A stretch of 64,000 nucleotides of DNA from Drancourtella massiliensis (lineage in GTDB: Bacteria; Bacillota; Clostridia; Lachnospirales; Lachnospiraceae), in NCBI RefSeq assembly GCF_016900655.1, contig NZ_JACJKH010000006.1:1-64000 (forward strand), read 5' to 3'. The notes under the pieces were generated by a model. The model saw nothing but the letters and a program-made list of their open reading frames with translations. It did not search any database and was not told where the DNA came from. The position numbers and the translations under genes were made by a program. This document shows, one piece after another, positions 33,772-42,984 of this stretch. Within the stretch, counting starts at the first letter, position 1, and each line of letters starts with the position of its first letter.

Positions 33772-34259
33772 TTGAAATCGGAATCAAGACAATCGGGTTT
33801 TTTATTGCGGTATTTTCCTTTTCCATGCTGATTAATTCACCGAAAAAATATTTGATCTGGGCAGGGATTTCCGGAGCAGCCGCAGGATTTATCTATATGA
33901 TCTGTATGGAGGCGGGATGGAACGCGGTGATATCGTCTTTCTGGTCCGCTCTGGCTGCCGGTTTGATTTCCCATATTTTTGCAAGGGCATTAAAGGCCCC
34001 GGTTACGATATTTTTGATTGGCGGAATTCTGCCGACTGTTCCGGGAAACGGTATTTATCAGATTATGAATTACGTTCTTCAAAATGACCGTTCTATGGCG
34101 AGTTTCTACCTGACTCAGACACTTGAGATTGCGGGTGCCATAGCGTTGGCAATCTTTTTGATGGATACGCTGTTTAAAGTGGTACGAAAAGGAGAATGGA
34201 AGCAGGATTCCCTCCGCTATATACAAAAAGAGGAAAGGAAGGAAGAGGAAAAATGGTAG
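33768..34259 (+). CDS. Threonine/serine exporter, C-terminal-type subunit
   Basis: A 163-residue membrane protein (former DUF3815) with four to five helices, corresponding to the C-terminal half of ThrE. The conserved IFLIGGILPTVPGNGIYQ segment is at residues about 79-96. ATG 33768 overlaps the stop of the partner gene by four bases and is preceded by GGGAGG. It is predicted to form the exporter together with the upstream subunit. Confidence 0.87.
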   Translation: MIEIGIKTIGFFIAVFSFSMLINSPKKYLIWAGISGAAAGFIYMICMEAGWNAVISSFWSALAAGLISHIFARALKAPVTIFLIGGILPTVPGNGIYQIMNYVLQNDRSMASFYLTQTLEIAGAIALAIFLMDTLFKVVRKGEWKQDSLRYIQKEERKEEEKW

Positions 34260-34579
34260 GAAGTCTGATCGTAATTGGATTTATGACAATTATCAGCATC
34301 GCGCTGATCAACGGAAAAGCTTTGAATATGGTTCCGGGCTACCGTACCCTTCCGGATAAAGTGAAAAAAACACTTGATCCGAAGAAGGTTGGACGTAAAC
34401 TTGGCATTCCTATGGCAGGCGTCGATATTGTCATGATTATTTTTTTCATCATCGTATATTTTTCAGACTCGGAAAAGCTTCAGGGATATGCTGTTTACGG
34501 TATGATGCTGCTGTTTGTTGTCAGCATTGCGATTATTGATATGATCAATATTACCGGAAAGGACAAAAAAGACAAATAA
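34253..34579 (+). CDS. Small membrane protein, DUF3784-like
   Basis: A 108-residue protein with an N-terminal helix, a charged loop ([20 protein letters not shown]) and two C-terminal helices. This layout resembles the DUF3784 family, whose function is unknown. The ATG overlaps the end of the exporter subunit gene by seven bases and is preceded by GAAGAGGAA, so it belongs to the same transcript; gltX follows 20 bases later. Confidence 0.7.
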   Translation: MVGSLIVIGFMTIISIALINGKALNMVPGYRTLPDKVKKTLDPKKVGRKLGIPMAGVDIVMIIFFIIVYFSDSEKLQGYAVYGMMLLFVVSIAIIDMINITGKDKKDK

Positions 34580-34599
34580 GGAAAGCAGGAGAGAAAACT

Positions 34600-36057
34600 A
34601 TGAGTAAAGTAAGAACCAGATTTGCACCAAGTCCGACAGGGAGAATGCATGTCGGCAATCTTCGTACGGCGCTGTATGCCTACCTGATTGCAAAACACGA
34701 AGGCGGAGATTTCATGCTTCGTATTGAAGATACAGACCAGGAGCGTTTTATGGACGGCGCTTTGGAAATTATTTACCGGACGCTTGAAAAGACGGGCCTG
34801 ATTCACGATGAAGGACCGGACAAGGATGGCGGATATGGGCCGTATGTGCAGAGTGAAAGAAATAAAAGCGGTCTCTACCTGAAATATGCAAAGCAGCTGA
34901 TTGAGCAGGGAGACGCCTATTATTGCTTCTGTGACAAGGAGCGTCTGGACAGTCTGAAGTCTACTGTCTCGGAAAGCGGGACAGAGATCCGTGTTTATGA
35001 TAAACACTGTCTGTCTTTGAGCAAAGAAGAGATCGAAGCGAACCTTGCGGCAGGCAAACCGTATGTTATCCGGATCAATATGCCGACAGAAGGAACGACA
35101 ACCTTTCATGATGAGATTTACGGGGATATCACAGTTAACAATGCTGAGCTGGATGATATGATTCTGATCAAGTCCGATGGATACCCGACCTACAATTTTG
35201 CAAACGTGGTCGATGACCATCTGATGAATATCACACATGTGGTAAGAGGAAACGAGTACCTTTCCTCCGCGCCAAAATACAACCGACTTTACGAGGCATT
35301 TGGATGGGAGCCGCCGGTTTATGTGCACTGTCCTTTGATTACGGATGAGAACCATAAAAAACTGAGCAAACGCTGCGGTCATTCTTCCTATGAGGATCTG
35401 ATCGAACAGGGCTTTATCTCAGAGGCAGTCGTAAACTATGTTGCACTTCTTGGATGGTGCCCGCAGGACAATCAGGAGATCTTCAGTCTGGAAGAGCTTG
35501 TAAAGGCATTTGACTACCACCATATGAGCAAATCTCCGGCCGTATTTGACGTACAGAAGCTGAAATGGATGAACAGCGAATATATGAAGATGATGGATTT
35601 CGATACCTTCTATGATATGGCGGAGCCTTATATCAGGAAGGTTATCACAAAAGACTACGATCTGAAGAAAATCGCTGCTCTTGTCAAAACCAGAATTGAA
35701 ATTTTCCCGGATATCATGGAGCAGATTGATTTCTTCGAGGAACTTCCGGAGTATGACACGTCCATGTACATTCACAAGAAGATGAAGACAAATGAGGAGA
35801 CATCTCTTGAAGTGTTAAAAGAGCTTCTTCCGGTTCTGGAAAAGCAGGATGACTATTCCAACGATGCACTTTTTGAAACATTAAAAGGATATGTTGCAGA
35901 GAAAGGATGCAAGAACGGCTATGTAATGTGGCCGGTTAGAACAGCGGTTTCCGGAAAACAGAATACACCGGGCGGGGCAACTGAGATTATGGAGGTTCTC
36001 GGAAAGGAAGAATCTCTTGACAGGATCCGTAAAGCAATCGAATTACTGGAGAAATAG
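34600..36057 (+). CDS. gltX: Glutamate--tRNA ligase
   Basis: GltX charges tRNA-Glu with glutamate. The 485-residue class I synthetase has the HIGH-type motif in [17 protein letters not shown] (residues 7-23) and the KMSKS-type motif in KKLSKRCG (near residue 253). AGCAGGAGAG precedes the ATG. In many Firmicutes this enzyme may also charge tRNA-Gln for later amidation; whether it does so here cannot be told, as gatCAB is not in the window. Confidence 0.97.
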   Translation: MSKVRTRFAPSPTGRMHVGNLRTALYAYLIAKHEGGDFMLRIEDTDQERFMDGALEIIYRTLEKTGLIHDEGPDKDGGYGPYVQSERNKSGLYLKYAKQLIEQGDAYYCFCDKERLDSLKSTVSESGTEIRVYDKHCLSLSKEEIEANLAAGKPYVIRINMPTEGTTTFHDEIYGDITVNNAELDDMILIKSDGYPTYNFANVVDDHLMNITHVVRGNEYLSSAPKYNRLYEAFGWEPPVYVHCPLITDENHKKLSKRCGHSSYEDLIEQGFISEAVVNYVALLGWCPQDNQEIFSLEELVKAFDYHHMSKSPAVFDVQKLKWMNSEYMKMMDFDTFYDMAEPYIRKVITKDYDLKKIAALVKTRIEIFPDIMEQIDFFEELPEYDTSMYIHKKMKTNEETSLEVLKELLPVLEKQDDYSNDALFETLKGYVAEKGCKNGYVMWPVRTAVSGKQNTPGGATEIMEVLGKEESLDRIRKAIELLEK

Positions 36058-36060
36058 AGT

Positions 36061-37929
36061 ATGGAAAAAAAGCACAGCGGGGGAGAAAGACCCCCGCTTT
36101 CCGATTTTAATGAGGCACAGAGGGAGGCGGTCTGCCACCGTGGAGGACCATGTATGGTCCTTGCAGGACCGGGTTCCGGAAAGACGGCTGTGATTACGGG
36201 ACGTCTGGAATGGATGATCCGCCATTTCAGGATCCGGCCTGAGGAGATACTTGTTATTACCTTCACCAAGTATGCGGTAAAGGAAATGAAAGAGCGTTTC
36301 CTTGCCAGGATGGGACTGAAACATTGTCCGGTGACCTTCGGGACATTCCACGGCATTTATTATGGAATGCTCCGTCAGATTTATCATCTTGCTCCGGATC
36401 AGATTTTGACGGAAGAAGAACAGAAGGCCATGGCAGAAGCAGCGGTCAGGGATGTGGAAAGAGAAAACCGGAAACGCCCGAAAGACAAAGATGTCCTTCT
36501 TATGATCGGGAAGGTAAAAAATAACGGGGGATTTTCCGGAATTACGGATGATCCGGAAGACCGGCAGATCTACCATGCCTACGAGAAGCGGAAAAAAGAG
36601 GCCGGCCGGATCGATTTTGATGATATGCTTCTGCTGTGTTATCAGTTATTCTGTCGTCAGCCTCAGATCCTGAAGAAATGGCAGGAACGATATCCTTACA
36701 TTTTGATCGATGAGTTTCAGGACAGCAGCAAAATACAGTACGAGATTATCAAATTACTTGCGGGGAAGAGGGCGAACCTTTTTGTGGTAGGAGATGATGA
36801 TCAGGCGATTTACGGGTTTCGCGGGGCCACACCGGGCATCATGAAACAGTTTATGGAGGATTTTCCTCAGGCATCGCTTGTCCGGCTATCCGTGAACTAT
36901 CGGAGCAGCGCGTTTATTGTACAGGCTTCCGGAAAAGTGATCCGGAAAAACAAGTTCCGCTTTTCCAAAGATCTTGAAGCGGTCCATGACCGGGGAAAGC
37001 CGGTTCATGTACAGGAATTAAAAGACATGGAGCAGGAGGCTGAGTATGTCGCAGCCGCTGTAAAAAAGAAACTGGAAGAAGGAGTGCCGCCGGAAGAGAT
37101 CTCAGTCATTTTCCGGACCGTACAGGACGCTTCTATGGTAATGTCCGCCTTTATGAACCGGGGGATTCCTTTTTTTATGAAAGAAAAAGCATTCCATCTC
37201 TTTGAGCATTTTATTGCGGAAGATATGAAGGCATATTTTCGGATTGCCATGGGGGAAAGAAACCGCAGTGATTTTCTGCGGGTAATCAACCGCCCGAACC
37301 GTTACATCAGCCGGAGTGCTCTGGAGAAAGAGCGGACAGATTTTGAGGATCTGAAATTATTTTACTGTGATAAAGAGTGGATGCTGGACAGAATTGATGC
37401 TTTCGAAGAAGATATGGAGGCAGTTTCCAGGATGGCGCCATATGCGGCATTTCAGTTTCTTCTGAAAAAGACCGGATATCAGGAGTATCTGAAAGAGTAT
37501 TCGCAGAAGATGCAGATTGAGGAGGCAGAGCTTACCGAGATTGTAGATGAACTTGCCCAGAGCATGAAAAAGATGGATACCATGAAAGAGTGGATTGAAT
37601 TCACACAGGTTTATACAGACCGGATCCGTCAGATGGAAAAGGAAGAAAAATTTACAAAGGGGAAAACAGCTTTGCTGACGATGCACGGAGCCAAAGGCCT
37701 GGAATACCGCTGTGTTTATATCATTGAAGCGCAGGAAGGCAGTATTCCCCACAGGAAAGCCATTGTGGAAGAGGAAATCGAAGAGGAGAGAAGGCTGTTT
37801 TATGTTGCCATGACGCGCGCAAAGGAAGAGCTTTCCATCTGTTATGTCAAAGAAAAAAACGGGAAGGAAGTTTATCCATCCCGTTTTGTCCAGGAACTAT
37901 TTACTCGTCCTCGTCAAGAAGCTCGTTAA
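36061..37929 (+). CDS. UvrD/PcrA-like superfamily I DNA helicase
   Basis: A 622-residue ATP-dependent 3'-5' DNA helicase. Motifs in order are the Q motif (FNEAQREAV), Walker A GPGSGKTAV, motif II ILIDEFQDS, motif III VVGDDDQAIYGFRGA, motif IV VNYRSS, motif V TMHGAKGLEY and motif VI YVAMTRAKEEL. It is shorter than PcrA (about 740) and lacks its C-terminal tail, so a specific UvrD or PcrA label is not safe. Only three bases separate it from gltX. Its last 29 bases overlap, on the opposite strand, the end of the DUF1292 gene. Confidence 0.92.
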   Translation: MEKKHSGGERPPLSDFNEAQREAVCHRGGPCMVLAGPGSGKTAVITGRLEWMIRHFRIRPEEILVITFTKYAVKEMKERFLARMGLKHCPVTFGTFHGIYYGMLRQIYHLAPDQILTEEEQKAMAEAAVRDVERENRKRPKDKDVLLMIGKVKNNGGFSGITDDPEDRQIYHAYEKRKKEAGRIDFDDMLLLCYQLFCRQPQILKKWQERYPYILIDEFQDSSKIQYEIIKLLAGKRANLFVVGDDDQAIYGFRGATPGIMKQFMEDFPQASLVRLSVNYRSSAFIVQASGKVIRKNKFRFSKDLEAVHDRGKPVHVQELKDMEQEAEYVAAAVKKKLEEGVPPEEISVIFRTVQDASMVMSAFMNRGIPFFMKEKAFHLFEHFIAEDMKAYFRIAMGERNRSDFLRVINRPNRYISRSALEKERTDFEDLKLFYCDKEWMLDRIDAFEEDMEAVSRMAPYAAFQFLLKKTGYQEYLKEYSQKMQIEEAELTEIVDELAQSMKKMDTMKEWIEFTQVYTDRIRQMEKEEKFTKGKTALLTMHGAKGLEYRCVYIIEAQEGSIPHRKAIVEEEIEEERRLFYVAMTRAKEELSICYVKEKNGKEVYPSRFVQELFTRPRQEAR

Positions 37930-38197
37930 ATTCCTGCTCATCAAGCCACTCATCAAATGCATCAGCGGCCGCTTCATACTCATCATCATCCTCGATGTTG
38001 GAAAGATTCGGCTCGCCGTCAATCTCTTCGTAGCGGTAAAGAAATACATCCCCGTTTTCATTTGCGTCCCCATTTTCATCCAGAGGAAGCAGGGCAATAT
38101 ATTCATGTGTACCGGCAGAAAAGATAGTCAGCACATCGCATTCCAGCTCCTCGTCATTATCAAGCGTAAGAGTGACAGTTAAATTTTGATCTTCCAT
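37901..38197 (-). CDS. DUF1292 family small acidic protein
   Basis: A 98-residue, strongly acidic protein. The DUF1292 pattern is visible in VTLTLDNDEELECDVLTIF and in YIALLPLDENGD followed by VFLYRYEE. The function of the family is unknown; members are often beside Holliday junction resolvase or ribosome-related genes, which is not so here. The reading frame converges on the helicase gene and overlaps its end by 29 bases. AAAGGAGAGAAAG precedes the ATG. Confidence 0.82.
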   Translation of the reverse strand: MEDQNLTVTLTLDNDEELECDVLTIFSAGTHEYIALLPLDENGDANENGDVFLYRYEEIDGEPNLSNIEDDDEYEAAADAFDEWLDEQEFNELLDEDE

Positions 38198-38289
38198 ACT
38201 CTTTCTCTCCTTTGTGTTGATAAATTTACTGTATCAGACCCGTTCATAAAAAGCAAGGGGAAACAAAAAATGAATGAAATTTTAAACTA

Positions 38290-38319
38290 TTGACATTCCC
38301 TACGGGGAAAAGTTACAAT
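38290..38319 (+). promoter_or_regulatory. Promoter of the sugar-binding lipoprotein gene
   Basis: Consensus TTGACA at 38290-38295 and TACAAT at 38314-38319, spacer 18. Confidence 0.68.
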
Positions 38320-38353
38320 AAAACTGATTAGTACAACATCGGGAGGAAAGAAT

Positions 38354-39352
38354 ATGAAGTTCAAAAGATGGGCAGCAGGTATTGTTGCACTATTGCTTGT
38401 TTTCAGCCTGGGACTTGTGGCCTGCGCCAAACCGGCAGGCGGTACTCCGGAAGACAATCCGGTCCCGGCAGAGGAGGAAGAAGAAGTTGAAACCGAATCA
38501 TATAAATTAGGTTTTTCCTGTATTAACATGGACAATCCCTATTATGACACGCTGGAGGCATCTATCAGGGAGGCCGTTGAAGAGGCGGGCAGCACTTTGA
38601 TATCCAAAGATCCGAAGGGAGATTCCACAACACAGATCCAGCAGATACGTGAGATGATTTCGGACGGAATTGAAGCGATTTTTTTATGTCCGGTAGACTG
38701 GGAGAAGATTCAGCCTGCAGTAACAGAGTTAAAGGAATCAGATATTAAGATCATTAATCTTGATACGCAGGTACAGAACCGGGAGGATGTCGATGCCTAT
38801 ATCGGTTCTGACAATACAAGCGCGGGGGTTATCTGCGGCGAAAAGCTGATCGAGGCTGCTCCGGATGGCGGACAGGTTGTGATCCTGGAGTGCACAACAC
38901 AGAATTCAATTATTGACAGGATTAACGGATTTGAGGAGACAATTGCCGGAGAAGGCTTTGAAGTTGTGTCGAGAGCCGAGACATATGGCGAACGTGAAGA
39001 GGCGAAGAAACAAATGGCATCCATCCTGCAAGAGCAGGAGCATATTACAGCGGTCATGTGCGGAAATGACCAGATTGCTCTTGGTGCGCTGGATGCCATC
39101 GAGGAAGCAGGCAGAACAGACATGATGATCTACAGTGTAGACGGTTCGCCGGAGTTAAAGCAGGAACTTGCTAAGGATGACAGTCTGGTTGCCGGAATTG
39201 CTGCACAGTCGCCGATCAATATTGGCAAATCCGCAGTGACAGTGGCATTTCAGATTATGAACGGGGAAAGATATGAAGAAGAGACATTAGAGGAAGTACT
39301 TTACATTGATAGAAGCAATGTTGAAATGTATGGAGTCGATGGCTGGCAGTAG
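38354..39352 (+). CDS. Sugar ABC transporter substrate-binding lipoprotein (RbsB-like)
   Basis: A 332-residue lipoprotein with a type II signal peptide ending in the lipobox LVAC (Cys about residue 24), followed by an acidic linker and a periplasmic-binding-protein fold of the ribose/galactose type (KLGFSCINMDNPYYDTLEAS, then DGIEAIFLCPVD, and IGSDNTSAGVICG). It binds a sugar or related ligand outside the membrane. No permease or ATPase gene is adjacent, so it is an orphan here; the ligand is unknown. GGGAGGAAAG precedes the ATG. Confidence 0.9.
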   Translation: MKFKRWAAGIVALLLVFSLGLVACAKPAGGTPEDNPVPAEEEEEVETESYKLGFSCINMDNPYYDTLEASIREAVEEAGSTLISKDPKGDSTTQIQQIREMISDGIEAIFLCPVDWEKIQPAVTELKESDIKIINLDTQVQNREDVDAYIGSDNTSAGVICGEKLIEAAPDGGQVVILECTTQNSIIDRINGFEETIAGEGFEVVSRAETYGEREEAKKQMASILQEQEHITAVMCGNDQIALGALDAIEEAGRTDMMIYSVDGSPELKQELAKDDSLVAGIAAQSPINIGKSAVTVAFQIMNGERYEEETLEEVLYIDRSNVEMYGVDGWQ

Positions 39353-39379
39353 CACTGCCGCCGGAAAGGATTAAAAGTT

Positions 39380-41110
39380 ATGACACATGGAGAAAAACGA
39401 CCTGTGCCGGCAGGAGTATTATGGACAGAGGAGGGGATTTCCTTTTCTGTAGCGGTTCCGAAAGGAAAGAACTGCAGGCTTTGTATCTACCGGGGGAAAA
39501 AGACAGAGCCATATCGGGAGATCAGCATGGAAGAAGATATTCTTTATGGAGATATCCGTTCATCCGGTATCCAGAGCGGTCTTAAGGATGGAGATGAGTA
39601 TCTGTACTTTATTGATGACGAGCCCTATGTAGACCCGTATGCCCATGGGATCAGAAAGTATACCGGACAGGACGAAAACGGTCTGGAGACCGAATATGTG
39701 AGGGCGCTTCTCTGTGCACCGGATTTTGACTGGGACAATGACCGCCCGCTGGATCTTCCGGATGAGGATATCATCGCCTACAGCCTTCATGTGCGCGGAT
39801 ATACAAAAAGTCAGGGCTCTAAAGTAAAAAACAGAGGAACTTTTGGAGGCATTATTGAAAAAATTCCGTATCTGAAAGAGCTTGGCATCAATCAGATTCA
39901 GTGCATGCCGGTCTATGAGTTTGAAGATCACATCAGACTTGCAAGGAATTACTGGGGATATGGTGAGGCCTACTGTTTTGCTCCGAAGAGCCGTTACGCC
40001 AGCTCCAATCCGCTCCGGGAATTAAAAGAGATGGTCAAGGCATGCCATCAGGCAGGGATTGAGGTAATCCTTCACCTGCCGTTTTACGATGCCATGCCGA
40101 AACAAAAGATGATCGAATGCCTGAGATATTACCGGCAGGAGTTTCATGCAGACGGTTTTGTCGTAAATCCATATACGGTTCCGCTGGAAGTGATTCAGAG
40201 TGATGATTATCTGAAGAATCTGAAGCTGATTGTGAAAAATGACGAGTTTCAAACAGTTATGCGGCGTTTCCTGAAGGGAGACGAAGGTATGATCGAGAGT
40301 GTCATCTGGCATTTGAAGCATCTCTGTCAAAATGACCATCAGTATCATTATATTACGGATCACACTGGATTTACGCTTTGTGATCTTGTCTCCTATGATG
40401 GAAAGCATAATGAATTAAATGGCGAGAATAATCATGATGGACCGGACTACAATTACAGCTGGAACTGCGGAGTAGAAGGTCCGACACGAAAAAAAGCGGT
40501 TGTAAAACTCAGAGAGCAGCAGATGCGCAATGCATTTTTCCTGCTTCTGATGGCTCAGGGGACGCCGTGTATTCTGGCAGGAGACGAGTTCGCAAATTCT
40601 CAGAATGGAAACAATAATGTGTATTGTCAGGACAATGATACTGCCTGGGTAAACTGGAAAAAGGCGGAGAAAGAGCAGTGGCTGACAGATTATGTCAAAG
40701 CGCTGATCCGTTTCCGGAAAGAGCACAGGATCCTTCACCCGGCAGAAGAATGTCAGGGAATTGATCTGACCCACTGTGGAGTGCCGGATGTGTCTTATCA
40801 CGGAGAGAATGCATGGCAGGTTCCGAATGAGATTGCAAGCAGACAACTTGGAGTCTTTTACAGTGGCGCGACCAAGAGGGAGAAAGATCTTTATATTGCC
40901 TACAATATGCACTGGGAAGATCATACCTTTGCATTGCCGTCTCTGCCAAAAGGAAAACACTGGAGGAAGATTTTTACCACAACAGTCCAGAAAGGATTTT
41001 TAGAAAGCAATGGTGAAGTCTGTCAGGAGCGCAAGGCAGTGATTGAAGCGAGATCCATAGCGGTATTTACAGGGGAGGCATATGAATCAGAAGATACTTG
41101 TAAAAAATAG
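39380..41110 (+). CDS. GlgX/isoamylase-like GH13 protein with degenerate active site
   Basis: A 576-residue protein with the architecture of glycogen debranching enzymes: an N-terminal CBM48-like sandwich (residues 1-100), a TIM barrel and a C-terminal sandwich. The long segment DLVSYDGKHNELNGENNHDG and SWNCGVEGPT is characteristic. However, all catalytic regions depart from the family: region I reads HLPFYD in place of DVVxNH, region II reads DGFVVN in place of DGFRxD (the nucleophile Asp is Asn), region III LIVKND has no Glu, and region IV DHTGFTL lacks the Asp of HDGFTL. It is probably inactive and may bind glucan or regulate. It overlaps the next gene by 29 bases. Confidence 0.85.
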   Translation: MTHGEKRPVPAGVLWTEEGISFSVAVPKGKNCRLCIYRGKKTEPYREISMEEDILYGDIRSSGIQSGLKDGDEYLYFIDDEPYVDPYAHGIRKYTGQDENGLETEYVRALLCAPDFDWDNDRPLDLPDEDIIAYSLHVRGYTKSQGSKVKNRGTFGGIIEKIPYLKELGINQIQCMPVYEFEDHIRLARNYWGYGEAYCFAPKSRYASSNPLRELKEMVKACHQAGIEVILHLPFYDAMPKQKMIECLRYYRQEFHADGFVVNPYTVPLEVIQSDDYLKNLKLIVKNDEFQTVMRRFLKGDEGMIESVIWHLKHLCQNDHQYHYITDHTGFTLCDLVSYDGKHNELNGENNHDGPDYNYSWNCGVEGPTRKKAVVKLREQQMRNAFFLLLMAQGTPCILAGDEFANSQNGNNNVYCQDNDTAWVNWKKAEKEQWLTDYVKALIRFRKEHRILHPAEECQGIDLTHCGVPDVSYHGENAWQVPNEIASRQLGVFYSGATKREKDLYIAYNMHWEDHTFALPSLPKGKHWRKIFTTTVQKGFLESNGEVCQERKAVIEARSIAVFTGEAYESEDTCKK

Positions 41111-41756
41111 GCCGGAGATTTCTGCGTGTCAGTTGAAGTGGACCGGACTGATTACAATGTTGATCGATCACGTCGGACTGATCTTTTTTCCGGACCTGTG
41201 GATTCTGGACGTGATCGGGAGGATTTCGTTTCCGATCTTTGCTTTCACGACGGCAGTCGGATTCATGTACACGAGGAACATCGTCAGTTACGGTCTCAGG
41301 CTGTTTGCTTTCGCTGTTGCCTCGGAGCCATTTTACGATCTTGCTTTTTTCGGAACACCTGTTTATCCTGGAAGACAGAATGTTCTTTTTACGTTTGCGC
41401 TAGGAGTTCTGATGCTTTATTTCTGGCTGTATTTTGAAAACATGGTATTCAGGTGTTTTTCTGTACTTATGGTTCTTCTGGCAGCAGAATTTTTTGCGAC
41501 AGACTATAGTTCCATGGGACTTTTGATGATTTTATTCTGTTACTGCTTTTACAATGAAAATCTAAAGCGCGATATATCTCTTGCAGCCGTCAATGTTTTA
41601 CTGATGGGAGGAAGACAGATGTTTGCGGTTTTGTCCTTGATTCCTCTCCATCTTTACAGCGGAGAAAAAGGAAGGGATATGAAAAAAATCTTTTATCTGT
41701 TTTATCCGCTGCATCTTGCGCTTCTGGCGGGAATCCGGTGGTGGATCGAACAGTAA
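41082..41756 (+). CDS. TraX family membrane protein
   Basis: A 224-residue protein with about seven helices. The TraX pattern is present: LKWTGLITMLIDHVGLIFFP near the N-terminus and RISFPIFAFTTAVGF. F-plasmid TraX acetylates pilin; chromosomal homologues in Firmicutes have no defined role and may be O-acyltransferase-like. The ATG overlaps the GH13-like gene by 29 bases in another frame. Confidence 0.85.
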   Translation: MNQKILVKNRPEISACQLKWTGLITMLIDHVGLIFFPDLWILDVIGRISFPIFAFTTAVGFMYTRNIVSYGLRLFAFAVASEPFYDLAFFGTPVYPGRQNVLFTFALGVLMLYFWLYFENMVFRCFSVLMVLLAAEFFATDYSSMGLLMILFCYCFYNENLKRDISLAAVNVLLMGGRQMFAVLSLIPLHLYSGEKGRDMKKIFYLFYPLHLALLAGIRWWIEQ

Positions 41757-41778
41757 CAACAAAGAGAAAGGAAACACA

Positions 41779-42327
41779 ATGAACGTCTGGGGACATTTTT
41801 GTACAATCAACCGACATAAATTTCTGGTGATGAAATATTGTTTTCGGGTGGGACTGTACAGGCAGGGACTGTTGCATGACTTGTCGAAATATTCGCCGTG
41901 CGAGTTTCTTGTCGGCTGTCGTTATTTTCAAGGCAACAGAAGCCCGAATAATGCCGAACGGGAGGACAAAGGCTGCTCAACTGCCTGGCTGCATCATAAG
42001 GGACGCAACAAGCATCATTATGAGTACTGGATGGATTATGGACTTCGTCCGGAAGACGGGATCTGCGGCATGAGGATGCCGGACAGGTATATTTTTGAGA
42101 TGTTTCTGGACCGGATTGCGGCATCCAAAACATATAAAAAAGAGTCATATACGGATCGCTGTCCGCTGGAATATTATGAGAGGGGCTGTTCAGCCCGGTT
42201 TCTTCATCCACATACAAAGAAAGTACTGGAAAAGCTTTTGCGCATGCTGGCGGAAGAGGGAGAGGAGAAGACTTTTTCTTATCTGAAACGGGTAATCAAA
42301 AAAAGAAAGAGAGAGCACAGTCTGTAG
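41779..42327 (+). CDS. DUF5662-like protein
   Basis: A 182-residue basic protein with two His/Asp-rich motifs, LLHDLSKYSPCEF (around residue 34) and WLHHKGRNKHHYEYW (around residue 75), that resemble the metal ligands of HD-type hydrolases. It resembles the DUF5662 family, whose function is unknown. AAAGGAAAC precedes ATG 41779, and it lies 22 bases after the TraX-like gene. Its last codons form part of the following terminator. Confidence 0.75.
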   Translation: MNVWGHFCTINRHKFLVMKYCFRVGLYRQGLLHDLSKYSPCEFLVGCRYFQGNRSPNNAEREDKGCSTAWLHHKGRNKHHYEYWMDYGLRPEDGICGMRMPDRYIFEMFLDRIAASKTYKKESYTDRCPLEYYERGCSARFLHPHTKKVLEKLLRMLAEEGEEKTFSYLKRVIKKRKREHSL

Positions 42328-42349
42328 ACTCAGACGGTACTCTCTCTTT
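42306..42349. terminator. Bidirectional terminator between the DUF5662-like gene and luxS
   Basis: AAAGAGAGAG at 42306-42315 pairs with CTCTCTCTTT at 42340-42349, with an inner CAGA/TCTG stem. The arms overlap the last codons of the plus-strand gene and serve luxS on the minus strand. Confidence 0.75.
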
Positions 42350-42361
42350 GAAATTTTCAGA

Positions 42362-42841
42362 TTAGTCCGGATAAACAAGACGCTCCTCTGTAATATGATC
42401 CAGCACTTCTTTTTTATATTTTGCTGCAAGATAGCGGGCCATCGGAAGGTTCATATCCAGATAGTTCCCGCAGTCCCTGGCGGAAGCTCCCGGAACTTCT
42501 CCTTCAAATCCGGCAATAAAATCAAACATATCATTTAAAAGCGGAAGAATGTCCCGGGATTCATAGTCGCCTGCAAGCACCAGATAAAATCCGGTACGGC
42601 ATCCCATAGGTCCAAAATAAATGGTTTTTACCCCGAATCCCTCATGGTTTCTCAGAAATGTTGCCCCCAGATGCTCGATCGTGTGAACCTCTGCGGTATT
42701 CATTACCGGTTCATAGTTCGGCCGGGTCATTCGAAGATCGAATGTCGTAATAACAGAATCCCCCACAGTATCCTTTCGTGACACATAGACACCTGGAAGA
42801 AGGGTCAGATGATTTATAGTAAAACTTGCAATTTTTTCCAT
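42362..42841 (-). CDS. luxS: S-ribosylhomocysteine lyase
   Basis: LuxS splits S-ribosylhomocysteine to homocysteine and the autoinducer-2 precursor, recycling S-adenosylmethionine waste. The zinc site is visible as H53, H57 (motif HTIEHL) and Cys124 in ARDCGNY, with the catalytic Cys81 in MGCRTGFY and Glu56 as general base. The 159-residue length is typical. It is transcribed alone from its own promoter. AAAGGAGAG precedes the ATG. Confidence 0.97.
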   Translation of the reverse strand: MEKIASFTINHLTLLPGVYVSRKDTVGDSVITTFDLRMTRPNYEPVMNTAEVHTIEHLGATFLRNHEGFGVKTIYFGPMGCRTGFYLVLAGDYESRDILPLLNDMFDFIAGFEGEVPGASARDCGNYLDMNLPMARYLAAKYKKEVLDHITEERLVYPD

Positions 42842-42866
42842 GTTGTTTCTCTCCTTTCACTTAGTA

Positions 42867-42895
42867 AGTATAGACTGATTTGTTAAAAAGGGCAA
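42867..42895 (-). promoter_or_regulatory. Promoter of luxS
   Basis: On the minus strand, TTGCCC (42895-42890) and TATACT (42872-42867) are separated by 17 bases. Confidence 0.6.
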
Positions 42896-42984
42896 GGGAA
42901 TACTGAAATGAATCTCAGGTTGTGTTAAAATAGGAAAAGAGTGTTAGGACACTGAGATTTGATAAAGAATCAGGAGGGTTACTT

